A stretch of 64,000 nucleotides of DNA from Hesseltinella vesiculosa (Eukaryota > Mucoromycota > Mucoromycetes > Mucorales > Cunninghamellaceae), in NCBI GenBank assembly GCA_002104935.1, contig MCGT01000016.1, positions 434,001 through 498,000 of the forward strand, given 5' to 3'. Made by a program: the position numbers and the translations under genes. Position 1 is the first letter of the stretch. Each line of letters opens with the position of its first letter. Shown here piece after piece: positions 50,201-60,023 of this stretch. Under the pieces are notes generated by a model. The model was not told where the DNA came from, did no database searches, and saw only the letters and a program-made list of their open reading frames with translations.

Positions 50201-51791
50201 CTCAGTGAACTTGGCGGCTTCATCCTCTCTGACTGCCGATCAAAGGCACAGGGAAATTCAAGGTATCTCCACATTTGCTCTAAAAAAACTGGTTGAAAAA
50301 CGACTGACCCCCCCTTTTTTTTTCCTTGGCTCATTCAGTCACGAATCCTTGTATCATTTAGAACGCGAAGCTGTGATATATACCTTATGGGAACTTGGAA
50401 TGTCAAAGACTGCGACGGAACTGGCAAAGGAACATCGCTTCTTTACGTTTTTAGTGGAAATAACCGACCCAGATACCGATCAGGCGATGATAAAACAATA
50501 CGTTGATACCTATGGCGCTGATTTTGTCAAAGCGCTACTTGAACACCACTTACAGCGCTGCGACGTTAGTGCTATCCTTTCCATGGCAATGTCATATGAT
50601 GAACTTGTGGCAGATGTAATCAAAGATAACCCTCAAGTAGCTTGGAAATACTACTTGCATCGTGGTCAGTTCTTGCCGATGTCTCAAGCCTTGATGGCGT
50701 GTATTCCCACCATCCTTTCCTTGGAGAGGAAAAAGGTAAGAGGCAAATGACACAACAACACCTCTTTATTATTGACTTATTTTTTATTTTAAACCGACTT
50801 TAGATGACCTTGTCCCAAGCCAAACTAGCCGTAATAGCCGGTTACTGTGAAGGTCCGTCTGCACGGTCTTTGTCGTCGGTGCAAGATTTGCCAGAAGTCC
50901 AGGTGATTCTAGCCGAGTTAAGTTTGGTCGAAGCCGAGGAGCTGTTTGTAGCCAAATGCCGCGACCACTTCTTGATTTCAGCAAACAGTGGTGTCCACAT
51001 CGAAACCATTTTAGATGGCCTTGCCTCCACCTTGATCAAACGCGATTGGAAATTTGAGCTTGCTGTAGGAAACAGCCAAGAAGGCCGTCCTGTCCCTCAT
51101 TTCCTTTTTTTTCTTTCCTGGATAGGCATTATCGGATCGCTTGCATCGACTTCTTTGTGGTGAAGCCTTGGCGCTACCTGACTTTATCCTTGTTCTTTGC
51201 TCACTCGACAACCATGGTAGCGATCTTGAAAATTATTTTACCGCATTACAACTGCTTGTCCAATTTGCCGTAATAACATCTAATCTGTTTCCATTTATTG
51301 AAGACTCATTTTTTTCTCGAACGGGTATACACAGCTTGACAATAATGAAGACCAAATCGTGGCAATGCTGAATATCTTATGGGGCTCGATTTATATCCAG
51401 GACAAGTAAGCAGGAACTTAACCGATCCAAAGTCATGGCTCATTTATTTTTTTTCCCAGTTGGCAAGAAATAGATGAACACATTCGCCAGAACCCAGACT
51501 GGCATGCAGATGTAGTGATACAACAGACTGTGCTCTATCGCTTCCTTCGTCTGTGCAAGCAAAACGGTAAGTTGCGTGGGTTACAACAAGCCAGATGTTA
51601 CTCATTTATTTTTATCCATCTTGGCAGCACTCTCGGACGAATGGATTCGAAATCCAAATGACATCGATGATTGCAATGAAGACACAGCCAATACGATAGG
51701 ACTTTTGCGGCTATACTGCCAATGCCATCACCTACCCACATACTTTGAACTCGCTATAAAGACACTCGCGTCTCACTCGTCCGCAGCATAA
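47208..51791 (+). CDS. NUP133: Nucleoporin Nup133 homologue
   Basis: A scaffold nucleoporin of the Y-shaped Nup107-160/Nup84 complex. At least a dozen short introns divide it. The N-terminal half is a beta-propeller (ILIVTVAGELQYRNF, SPYIAAIGSSVGNVYLV, VTFVTVGDSVTAVSMADY). The C-terminal half is an alpha-solenoid (RLKFVKRIPEIIKSEGCLDQLHQ, REAVIYTLWELGMSKTATELAKEHRFFTFLVE, PQVAWKYYLHRGQFLPMSQALM, KMTLSQAKLAVIAGY). These last blocks match the Nup133 solenoid order, where the trailing KK.LSLSKLA-type helix is characteristic. Assignment rests on fold order and scattered residues, as Nup133 diverges fast. The stop follows a Ser/His-rich tail. Exact exon borders in the 48.3-49.1 and 50.0-50.4 kb stretches are uncertain. 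Confidence 0.78.
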
Positions 51792-51952
51792 ATCAGCCAT
51801 CCCCCTTCTCCTTAAGAACATCGGAGAGAGAAAATAATAAAGCGGCCATCTACACGCGTAGAAGCACTTTTTCTCATTTTTTTTCATCGTTATCCTTCAT
51901 TACCACTCATTCCATTCATTTACTTCCAATGTCAATCTTCCTCCATTTCTAT

Positions 51953-52345
51953 TTAGTCATATAATTCTTTAATTTGAATCCAAATCTCCCTTTTTATAGC
52001 TGTTGTCTTTTCCAAGGTGTTGGACTGGGAGGAGGGAGCATAGCGAGTCACTTACAAGAGATCCATACTGTAATAAAACGGAATGCTGTAAAGCTGCTCC
52101 AATGACTTGCTGTAACTCTTCGGGCATAGCCTTCTTGCTGGAGGTGCAGTTCCTCGTCAGCAACTGGAAGTCAAAAGTAAAGATAATTTGGAGGAGAGAC
52201 AGGTGGGATCACAGCGCTAGGTCGATGCAGGGCGGACAAACAGGTGCTGGATATACGTGATATCCCGGTTCTAATCTGCGGCAGGAGGGTGGATCAGTGT
52301 GGCCAATCCATGTTTGAGTGGGTACTGATGTGCCGTGCAGTCAAG
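51953..52345 (-). pseudogene. 3' end of a minus-strand gene cut by the repeat nest
   Basis: Two exons splice cleanly on the minus strand: 52163-52056 and 52024-51953. Together they encode LLTRNCTSSKKAMPEELQQV..., then SNTLEKTTAIKREIWIQIKELYD and a stop. The region just upstream (about 52180-52345) could add a further exon, but no start codon and no long 5' part are present before the repeats begin at about 52370. It looks like the C-terminus of a helical protein whose 5' part was removed or separated by insertions. I cannot name the family. Confidence 0.45.
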
Positions 52346-52371
52346 ATTTTCGCTTCCTAAATACCCTCTCC

Positions 52372-52406
52372 CAGAATTCACGGAAACCTACGTTCCGCAG
52401 GGCTAA
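52372..52406 (+). repeat. 35-base motif shared with 40318-40352
   Basis: Second copy of the CAGAATTCACGGAAA...CGCAGGGCTAA motif, at the left edge of the transposon nest. Confidence 0.6.
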
Positions 52407-52413
52407 CCCTGAG

Positions 52414-52530
52414 AAAAAAGCGTTTGGGAAAGATATGGAGTCGAAAGAGGCGTTTATTTACGCAAATTACTGTTACAAAATGATTTTTTTACCTCGTTCG
52501 ACTCCATATCTTTTCCATACGCTTTTTTTT
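52414..52530. repeat. Foldback element (inverted repeat, about 37-base arms)
   Basis: Left arm 52414-52450 and right arm 52492-52530 are near-perfect inverted repeats around AGATATGGAGTCGAA, with a 41-base A/T-rich loop. It is MITE- or hairpin-like, without coding capacity. Confidence 0.75.
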
Positions 52531-52567
52531 TTGTCGAACGCGTTAGACATTTCCCTTTTTGGACTAT

Positions 52568-53856
52568 TGGCGCGCAGGATAAAATTTTTAGCAGGCAAAA
52601 GAAAGCCAAAATAAATTTGAGTGCACGCAAACCAGGTCTGATTTGCCCGCAAAGCAAGCCTGATCTTCTCCACCCGCAAACCTAGTCTCCCCTCACGCAA
52701 ACCAGATCTCCAGTGCACGCAAAAAAAAAAAAAAATTAAAAATTAAAAAAAAGCACCTTCATTTATTTTTCTTGAAAAAAAAAAAGAGGTGCAGCGACTA
52801 GAGCTTCTCCTCCTTGCTCAAACAACGATCAAAAAAGGTGAGGGAGTACCGGATCCACCCTTGGCAATCGCTTGGTGTCACGGAGAGAGCAGCCTCGCGG
52901 ATTCTTGGGGCCAAAGAGTCTTGATCGTCCAAGGGGGACCGGCGTACACCTGCCTTGATTTTGGCCCAACATTTCAAGATCTTGTCATATCGGAGTTGTA
53001 TGGTCCTTGGTGAAAATCTTGCTTCTGAGAAGAGTTGCACCTTTTTGAGCCAAATGGCAAGTCCACTTGCGACCAAAAAAAAAAAAGTCAAGTCGAACGA
53101 TGTCGAACGCTCCGCTTGCGACCAAAAAAAAAGGCAAGAAGCGTTCGACATCGTTCGACTTGCCATTTTTTTTTTTTTTTTTGATTGCAAGCAGAGCGCT
53201 TCCAGAGCGAAGTCGCATCTTCCTAAATTTGTTTGTCTCTCTCAATCTCTTCGAAAATGCGCATGGACATTCAATTTGTATTAGAAAAGGGAAGAGACGA
53301 AGAAACGCAGCAGCGACCGCCAACCCAACAGAAAAGACATTACAACCGATATTCGAAAAAAATTAAACACGAAGTCCTTCTTGAAGCAATCCATAATCAG
53401 GGCAAGAAAACAATTGCAAAGATTGCAGCGAAGCATAACGTGCACTGACACATTGCACAACGTTGGATGAAGGAGTTGTGCCAGCCCCCTGTCTGCAGTC
53501 CTCCGAAGGCGATTGCCAAGGTTGGATTAGGCACTCGCCCACCTTTTATGAACGTTGTTTTGAGCATGGAGGAGATGCTCTAGATTCCCCCCCCCCTTTT
53601 TTTTTTACAAAAAACAAAGATTCTTTTTTTTTTTAAAAAAAAAAAGCGAATTTGCGTGTACTTGAGATCTGGTTTGCGTGGGGTGGAGATCAGGTTTGCG
53701 GGAGTCGGAGGTCTGGTTTGCGTTGGCTGGAGAATCAGGTTCACGTGCACTGGAAATGCTTTGCGTGCAAATCAGACCTGGTTTGCGTGCACTCAATTTT
53801 ATTTTGCCTGTGAATTAGTTCTCTTTTGCCTGCTAAAAATTTTATCCTGCGCGCCA
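52568..53856. mobile_element. 1.3 kb element with long, sub-repeated terminal inverted repeats
   Basis: Both ends begin TGGCGCGCAGGATAAAATTT and continue inward as inverted repeats of about 170-220 bases. These arms are built of decayed 20-25-base units around CACGCAAACCAGATCT (about 52620-52720 and 53650-53800). The dinucleotide AT flanks both ends. The interior carries a perfect 23-base palindrome (53089-53111 / 53140-53162). It also carries a short plus-strand frame (53257-53446) with basic helices KKIKHEVLLEAIHNQGKK and TIAKIAAKHNVH, like the N-terminal helix-turn-helix of pogo/Tigger transposases. That frame ends at a stop where the helix should continue, so the element is non-autonomous. 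Confidence 0.68.
53089..53162. repeat. Perfect 23-base palindrome arms
   Basis: 53089-53111 and 53140-53162 are exact inverted repeats containing GTCGAACGATGTCGAAC. The 28-base loop holds GCTTGCGACCAAAAAAAAA, which is also found just left of the palindrome. Confidence 0.8.
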
Positions 53857-53882
53857 ATCATCACAACAAATCCTGTACTGTA

Positions 53883-55235
53883 CAGTGGCCGGCCAAAAAA
53901 AAGTACCCCTATTCCGAAAACGGAATTGCCCAGTGAAATTCGTCCAATAAGAGCGCAGTGATTTCGTACCCTGAGAGTGCGGGGAATGTTTTTTTTTCGC
54001 TTCGAATGGTTCTGAAAGTTGAGGATAAGGCTCAAGTGGTTGCATTGCATTACCGAGGGATCTCTACGACATCACTTAGCCGCCAATTTCATGTTACACG
54101 TAGAACGATTAGGCTCACGATAAAGAAGTACAATGAACGCGGATCATTCGAACGGATGAAAGGATCTGGTCGCCCAAGAAAGCTTTCGAAGTATGACTTG
54201 AGTAGTTTGGGACGTTTGGCAAGAAAGCACAGACGAGCTACATTAGATCAATTACGACTAATGCTTGCTATTAAAGTGAGCAACCGTACACTTCGACGTC
54301 ACCTACATGCAATGGGCATCCATTCGAGAGTTGCCAAGAAAACACCGTTTATAAACAAACAACAGCGTAAAGCACGAGTCTCTTTCGCTAGAAACCATCT
54401 TCACTGGACGCAAGAACAATGGAAGAAGGTATTATGGTCCGATGAATCTACGTTTGAAATTGGAAAGAATTCCCGCAGGGTTCGCGTATGGAGAAAAGAT
54501 AATGAAGGCGACCACCCCGATAACCTGCAGCCCACTTTTAAGAGCGGACGTACCTCCCAGATGTTGTGGGGAGGCATCATGCATGGACAGAAGACAGAGC
54601 TTGTCTTTTTCGAGAAGGAGGGTGCCAACGACCGCAAGACTTGTAGCACATCCAAGGACTACCTTAAACAGGTCTACAACGGACCTCTTACGACCTTTAT
54701 GGAAGCCCATGGCAACGATTTCGTATTGATGGAAGATGGGGCTCCCATCCACAGGAGCAACCTCACCAAGGCTTGGCGTCAAAAGCGAGGGATCGTTAAA
54801 TTGGACTGGCCGGCGCAGTCGCCAGATCTCAACCCGATCGAGAATTTGTGGGGTATTATGAAGCTTCGCGTCAATCTTAGATTTCATGAAGGGATGAAGC
54901 TTCCTGAGTTCCGGAAGGTTCTCCAGGAGGTGTGGAACGAGTTTACTGAGGACGACTTCAATAAATACATCTCCAGCATGAGGTTGAGAATGCAAGCTGT
55001 TATTTGCAATCGTGGCGGACCTACTCGCTATTGATCTCAACTTCAATTTTTTTTCATAAGCACAATGACAAAGATTTTTTTACTAAGGAATAAATATCCG
55101 TAACTGAATCATATACGAAATTTCCAGCAGGATCGATCGATTGGTCTTCAAGAAAGGTTGTATTTATTAACTCTGAAGATTTATGCAAGGTGTGACGGAA
55201 AAGGAAAAGGGGTACTTTTTTTTGTCCGGTCACTG
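53883..55235 (+). mobile_element. Intact Tc1/mariner element
   Basis: Length 1353 bases. The terminal inverted repeats begin CAGTGGCCGGCCAAAAAAAA (left) and, on the other strand, CAGTGACCGGACAAAAAAAA (right), and both continue AGTACCCC. Each end is flanked by TA (53881-53882, 55236-55237), the classical Tc1/mariner target duplication. One uninterrupted transposase lies inside, so the copy may still be active. Confidence 0.93.
54006..55034 (+). CDS. Tc1/mariner transposase, DD34E
   Basis: Cuts and pastes its own element at TA sites. It has 342 residues, full length for Tc1. The N-terminus has a paired-like helix-turn-helix domain (ALHYRGISTTSLSRQFHVTRRTIRLTIKK) and the GRPR hook (GSGRPRKLS). 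A second DNA-binding helix set follows (SNRTLRRHLHAMGIHSRVA). The catalytic triad is complete: WSDESTFEI, MEDGAP, and SPDLNPIENLWG with exactly 34 residues between the second Asp and the Glu. No frameshift or stop is seen. An upstream in-frame ATG at 53958 lies close to the terminal repeat and is less likely. Confidence 0.95.
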   Translation: MVLKVEDKAQVVALHYRGISTTSLSRQFHVTRRTIRLTIKKYNERGSFERMKGSGRPRKLSKYDLSSLGRLARKHRRATLDQLRLMLAIKVSNRTLRRHLHAMGIHSRVAKKTPFINKQQRKARVSFARNHLHWTQEQWKKVLWSDESTFEIGKNSRRVRVWRKDNEGDHPDNLQPTFKSGRTSQMLWGGIMHGQKTELVFFEKEGANDRKTCSTSKDYLKQVYNGPLTTFMEAHGNDFVLMEDGAPIHRSNLTKAWRQKRGIVKLDWPAQSPDLNPIENLWGIMKLRVNLRFHEGMKLPEFRKVLQEVWNEFTEDDFNKYISSMRLRMQAVICNRGGPTRY

Positions 55236-55237
55236 TA

Positions 55238-56010
55238 CACTCTTTCCATGAATAAGTGGCGGCTCTCCTGGAAGACATGTGGCGGACTTTGGATTTCTGA
55301 GTGTCGCACAAGCCAAGACAAATTTGGCGCAGCGTTTTTTTTTTTTTTTGCAGGATGACCAAATGCATAATGTCGCATTTTGAGAAAGTTGCCTTTATCC
55401 ACGATCCTTGGTCCTTGTGCTTCTGGTGTTGTTCAAATCAGCATGAGAAGTCCGGCTACAAGGAACAAAAAAGCAAACTTGATCAAGTTACCTACAAACA
55501 CATTGGCATCGGCACAAACACTCATCACTACATCGCCTTCTTGAATGAGGTCATGATTACTATGGACCAACATCCAGAATTTGACGGCTGCTATTTGGTG
55601 ATGACAATGCACCAATTCATCAATCCAAGGCCATCGATACCTTCATCAGGAATCGTGGGTATCGATACATGCATCTTCCACCCTATTCCCCTGAGCTCAA
55701 TCCGATTGAGCAATTCTGGTCGGCCGCATCGAGTCAACGCGGCGTGTAATAATGTTTCTATAAGGATCTGCATGGCTTTATCGGTAATTCATCTCCCCGC
55801 ATCAATGGCTGCTTCCATAGGACCCCTATGTAGTTGAATTTAAGTAACAATTTGTCGCACGACAAGTCTATGACGACACGAAAAAAAAATATCTACGACA
55901 AAAAAAAAAAAAACGCTGCGCCAAATTTGTCATGGCTTGTGCGACACTCGGAAATCCAAAGTCCGCCACCTGTCTTCCTTGAGAGCCGCCACTTATTCAT
56001 GGAAACAGTG
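55238..56010 (+). mobile_element. Deleted DDE element, copy 1
   Basis: 773 bases, flanked by TA (55236-55237 and 56011-56012). Terminal inverted repeats of about 110 bases start CACTNTTTCCATGAATAAGTGG. The interior codes for a fragment of a Tc1/IS630-type transposase: MTKCIMSHFEKVAF, then HIGIGTNTHHYIAFLNEV, then FDGCYLVM. After this a one-base loss shifts the frame at the second catalytic Asp region. No N-terminal DNA-binding domain is present. It is about 95% alike to copy 2. Confidence 0.85.
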
Positions 56011-56012
56011 TA

Positions 56013-56781
56013 CACTCTTTCCATGAATAAGTGGCGGCTTTCAAGGAAGACAGGTGGCGGACTTTGGATTTTCGAGTGTCGCACAAGCTAAGACAAATTT
56101 GGCGCAACATTTTTTTTTTTTGTCAGGATGACCAAATGCATAATGTCGCATTTTGAGAAAGTTGCCTTTTTCCACGATCCTTGGTCCTTGTGCTTCTGGT
56201 GTTGTTCAAATCAGCATGGCAAGTCCGCCTACAAGGAACAAAAAAAGCAACTTGATCAAGTTACCTACAAACACATTGGCATCGGCACAAACACTTATCA
56301 CTACATCGCCTTCTTGAATGAGGTCATGAATACTATGGACCAACATCCAGAATTTGACGGCTGCTATTTGGTGATGGACAATGCACCAAGTCATCAATCC
56401 AAGGCCATCGATAGCTTCATCAGGAATCGTGGGTATCGATACATGCATCTTCCAACCTATTCTCCTGAGCTCGATCCGATTGAGCAGTTCTGGTCGGCCG
56501 CATCGTCAAAGCGGCGTGGAATGATGTTTCTATCAAGGATCTGCATGGCTTTATCGGTAATTCTTCTCCCCGCATCAATGACTGCTTCCATAGGACCCCT
56601 ATGTAGTTGTATTTAAGTAGCAGTTTGTCGCACGACAAGTCGATGACGACACGAAAAAAAAATATCTACGACAAAAAAAAAAAATCCTGCGCCAAATTTA
56701 TCATGGTTTGTGCGACACTCGGAAATCCAAAGTCCGCCACCTGTCTTCCAGGAGAGCCGCCACTTACTCATGGAAAGAGTG
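56013..56781 (+). mobile_element. Deleted DDE element, copy 2
   Basis: 769 bases, flanked by TA (56011-56012 and 56782-56783), with the same roughly 110-base terminal inverted repeats as copy 1. The transposase fragment (frame 56128-56616) is longer here. VMDNAPSHQSKAID and SPELDPIEQFW give the second Asp and the Glu 34 residues apart. The frame shifts just after WSAAS. Copy 1 carries the same late shift, so both descend from one damaged parent. Confidence 0.87.
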
Positions 56782-56783
56782 TA

Positions 56784-57975
56784 CAGTCGTCAACGCAAGC
56801 ACATCACCGATCAAAAATCATTTTATCATTTGCTGGGAGTAATAAGACAAGATCCAAACGTTCCTCCACAAGTGCAGGTGTTGATTGATACTTTGATTAT
56901 CAAAAAAAAAAGCAAAAGGTGGGCATTTTCTACCAAGATATCCCTGTTAGGACCTACTAACGCAGTTATTTAACCACAAAAGAGGAACCGTCACCCTCCC
57001 AAGTCGTCATCCAAGGCAATGTATACCAAGGTGACGATATAAGCCTGCATGCAAAAAAAATCATTATTGGACAAGCAACCTCATCCTCTACTCAGGCGTC
57101 TGCTGAGCCCACCTTGCCGATCTCTGGTGCTGCACAAACCAAGGTAAAAAAAAAGTTCATGTGTTTGCTGCTGCTCATTCTTCTTCGAATAGGATAAAGC
57201 TCCAGAATCTTACAGTGCACCTTTGGACCCATCTATCGGACCAAGGATCAGTGATGATGATACCGACGACGAAGTTTCCTTGGTATATGTTTGGGAGCCG
57301 AAAAGACCATGCCAATATATCTAATAAGTTTTTTTTTTTTTTTTGAAAAAAAAGATTAAGGCTTCAACGGCGAGAGCGGAGGATCGAAGAATATCAGACA
57401 TTGATTCCTTGTCCCCTGGATCATTTGTACCCAGTTCCTCACTGCTCGTACCTGAACTTGGCTCGTCAATCTCTCCAATCACAACAGAGTCGTCGTCTTT
57501 GTCGTTCCATCTTCGGCCTCCTGGACCCGATCGTATGCGCCTTGACGATGTTGACGTGTCGCAGCGATTTTTCGAGCTACAACAATCCACCTTTGGCGAT
57601 GCATCCGTCGACGGATTGTCCTTGGAATCAGATGCTCATATGATATTGTCATTATCATCCATTTTTTTGCTCCAAAAAAACAATCGAATGCACCCAGAAA
57701 TGATGCAATTATTTGGTAACAAGCTCTATCACCGTGTGCGCCATCAGTTTCAAGCGGATCTAAGTATGACCATGACGTTTCCAAACACAGCAATGCTGGA
57801 TCTCTTCAAGGTTACTGAGAACTTGATATCCGGCAGTATTGACCGCATTGGGGCATGCTCACAAGTACTCTGTATGGCACATCTCAATGCAGATGGCCAT
57901 CTAGATTTCATTGACAAGAAGCTTGTCGTAACAACATCTCAACTTTTGCTCAACTTACCCCTTGATTCAGCTTAA
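56784..57975 (+). pseudogene. 3' part of a gene interrupted by the transposon train
   Basis: Exons at about 56784-56920, 56963-57143, 57194-57281 and 57354-57975 splice in one frame. They include RKHITDQKSFYHLLGVIRQD, KEEPSPSQVVIQGNVYQGDD, DKAPESYSAPLDPS and KASTARAEDRRISDIDSLSP. The protein then has a helical C-terminal domain (MHPEMMQLFGNKLYHRVRHQ, LFKVTENLISGSIDRIG). The family is not recognised. The open frame continues to the left through the 24 unique bases 53857-53880 (IITTNPVLY), as if the elements between were absent. No start codon or 5' exons are visible; they were lost or lie left of the nest. The product is probably truncated. Confidence 0.55.
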
Positions 57976-58303
57976 AAAAATGACTTTTCCGCAGGGGACC
58001 GACCCCCAGGCCATCTGATCAAGAACCTCAGTGCAAAAATTGATTAAGTCAACTCACCCCAAATTCTGCAAACCAGTACAAATGATAAGAAATGACCATG
58101 ATTAAAATTACAACTCTCTTAGAAAGAGGAAGGGAGAGCTAGAGGGTGGTAAACATCCACTGGTCTGCCCGACAGAAGTCGCCCATTGGCAATCTTTGAC
58201 TGGATTTTGATTGGCTAGCTGACTAGAAGCTATAAAAGGCGGACTCCTCGCAATGTTTTTTTTTCTCCCTCTTCCCCAGTTTCATTCTTCGACTAGCGAA
58301 AAC
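57976..58303. promoter_or_regulatory. FAM32A upstream region
   Basis: Contains an ATTGG box (58210-58214) and a TATA box, TATAAAAG, at 58231-58238. The TATA box lies about 70 bases before the FAM32A ATG. This is the clearest core promoter in the window. Confidence 0.7.
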
Positions 58304-58775
58304 ATGTCTGCTTATGAGCATGTTAGCGGCGGGTCGTTAAAGTTTAAAGGGGGGACTTCCTCTATCAAGTAAGCACTCAGCATCTAAATAAGCAAAATAC
58401 ACCACATGGCCTGGATGCTCACAGAAACATGCCTTTCACAGGAAAAAAAAGAAAAAATCAAAATCAAGCAAGGAAAAGATGACCAAGGCAATTGAATCGT
58501 CCCAAGATGATCCAAAGATTGTCCAGGTTGTGCAAAAAACAGATGCTGAAAAACGATTTGAAGAAATCAAAAGGAAACGAGTAAGTAATCAGTACGAAAT
58601 ATCCAATGCTCCTTGACTTGTTGATGATTGACACCCTTGTTTTGATGTTTCACAGCAATTGGATCGTGCCTCGAAGCAAGCGCAAAAATCACACAAGGAA
58701 CGCGTGGCTGAATTCAATACGAAACTCGACAACCTCACTGAACACTTTGACTTGCCAAAGGTCGGACCAGGCTAA
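58304..58775 (+). CDS. FAM32A-like protein
   Basis: Three exons (58304-58368, 58442-58580, 58656-58775) give 107 residues, close to animal FAM32A. It starts [17 protein letters not shown] and has a Lys run ([13 protein letters not shown]). It ends with [49 protein letters not shown]. The last block is the family signature. FAM32A is a nuclear protein that enters the catalytic spliceosome and stabilises the 3' splice site. A spliceosomal role here is inferred from the family. Confidence 0.92.
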
Positions 58776-59008
58776 CACGAAGCCAGCACTTTTTTTTTTT
58801 TTTTTTTTTTGGCAAGAGGGGGTCAAGGTTTTGCAAATTGGACGGTTTTTTTGCCGGGTCTCTCTTCAACTCTACAACTTCGATACCTGATCAGCGATCT
58901 TCACTTCCCACCTTTTGCTCTCCCAAAAAAAAAAATCCTACTTCAACCGTCTCCGTATCTGTTTCATTAAATAATACAATTGTGCTTTGAGCCATAACTA
59001 TCTACAAG
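58776..59008. other. Convergent 3' regions
   Basis: Poly(T) run (58791-58810) and A/T-rich sequence between two convergent stop codons. No gene. Confidence 0.5.
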
Positions 59009-60023
59009 CTACAGGTTACAAGTGTCAGGTAGAGTCAGGACATAGCTAGAGTTGGGAGAGCCGTTCACCATCCATTGATGACACCAGTCCTTAGTTAACA
59101 TGCCCATTTCAGGACACCAAGCGTGGCCAACTTTGTCGACGGTAATTTGAGCCCAGTCTTGGTATTCTCTGCCAGCTGAAGAAGTACGCAGTAATTCCAC
59201 CAAGGGCTCGTTGAAACGACCAGGAACCAATTTGTCAGCCCCACCACTGATCGACAGCAGTTTCTTGCTCTTCAGTCGTTCACCCATGTTCTGACAGTGG
59301 CTGTGAACAAGCTGCTTGAACCATTCAGGCATGTATTCGTCGGGATGACCGCCGTCCTTCAATCGGGCTTCCAACAAACCGATCAAGTCGCTTGTGCCAA
59401 CCACAGGAATCACAACAGAGATACGGGCATCTGCAATCAGAGAGAGACATTTTACATCCGAGAGCTCGCTCTTTTTTTCCTACCCTGTGCCCCCGCCAGA
59501 AAGGCCACATGACCGCCCATGGAGAAGCCCATACAGCCCCACACTTGCACAGGGCGTTGGCCACCAAAGAGATAATGTTCCAGCACATCAATAAGCTCAG
59601 ACACTGTGTTTGCCCCTGTGTGGATCATTGACCACATATCCACAGCATGTGATGGGTTATGGGCTTCCCAACCATTGTTTGCGTTCTTGTCCACAAGACG
59701 CGAGCCATGATTCACTTGATCAAATGTAACCACTAACAAATGACGTTGCCCAGGGTCTGAACGTGTGTCATTCAAGGGGCAAACGACACCAGCAAGGGGT
59801 TCCATGATGGCCTTTTGTTCTAATTGTAAAAAAAAGAAGAGAAAGAAAGAGGCAATGGGAGGTGTTAGAAATAGACTAATCAGCCCGTCGTGGACTTACG
59901 CAGTCGACCGTGAATGGCAAATAAAATACCAACAGGGGTACCTTTAGGCAAATTGTTGTATTCTTCTAAACCATAAACAGTGAGGTCAAGTCCATTTACA
60001 ATAATATCTGTCTTGGATGGCAT
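59009..60023 (-). CDS. Alpha/beta hydrolase
   Basis: Three exons (start ATG 60023, borders near 59901/59821 and 59484/59432) give roughly 290 residues. It starts MPSKTDIIVNGLDLTVYGL. The oxyanion region GILFAIHGRL is followed by the nucleophile elbow GCMGFSMGGHVAFLAGA (Ser in GFSMGG). A later KKLLSISGGADKLVP may supply the acid, and VDKVGHAWCPEM the catalytic His. No signal peptide or membrane segment is seen, so it is probably cytosolic. The substrate cannot be inferred; carboxylesterases and dienelactone-hydrolase-like enzymes share this layout. Confidence 0.83.

Noticed and set aside
52318..52614. Plus-strand frame running into the long-TIR element
   Set aside because: It is composed of foldback and terminal-repeat sequence; any protein would be accidental.
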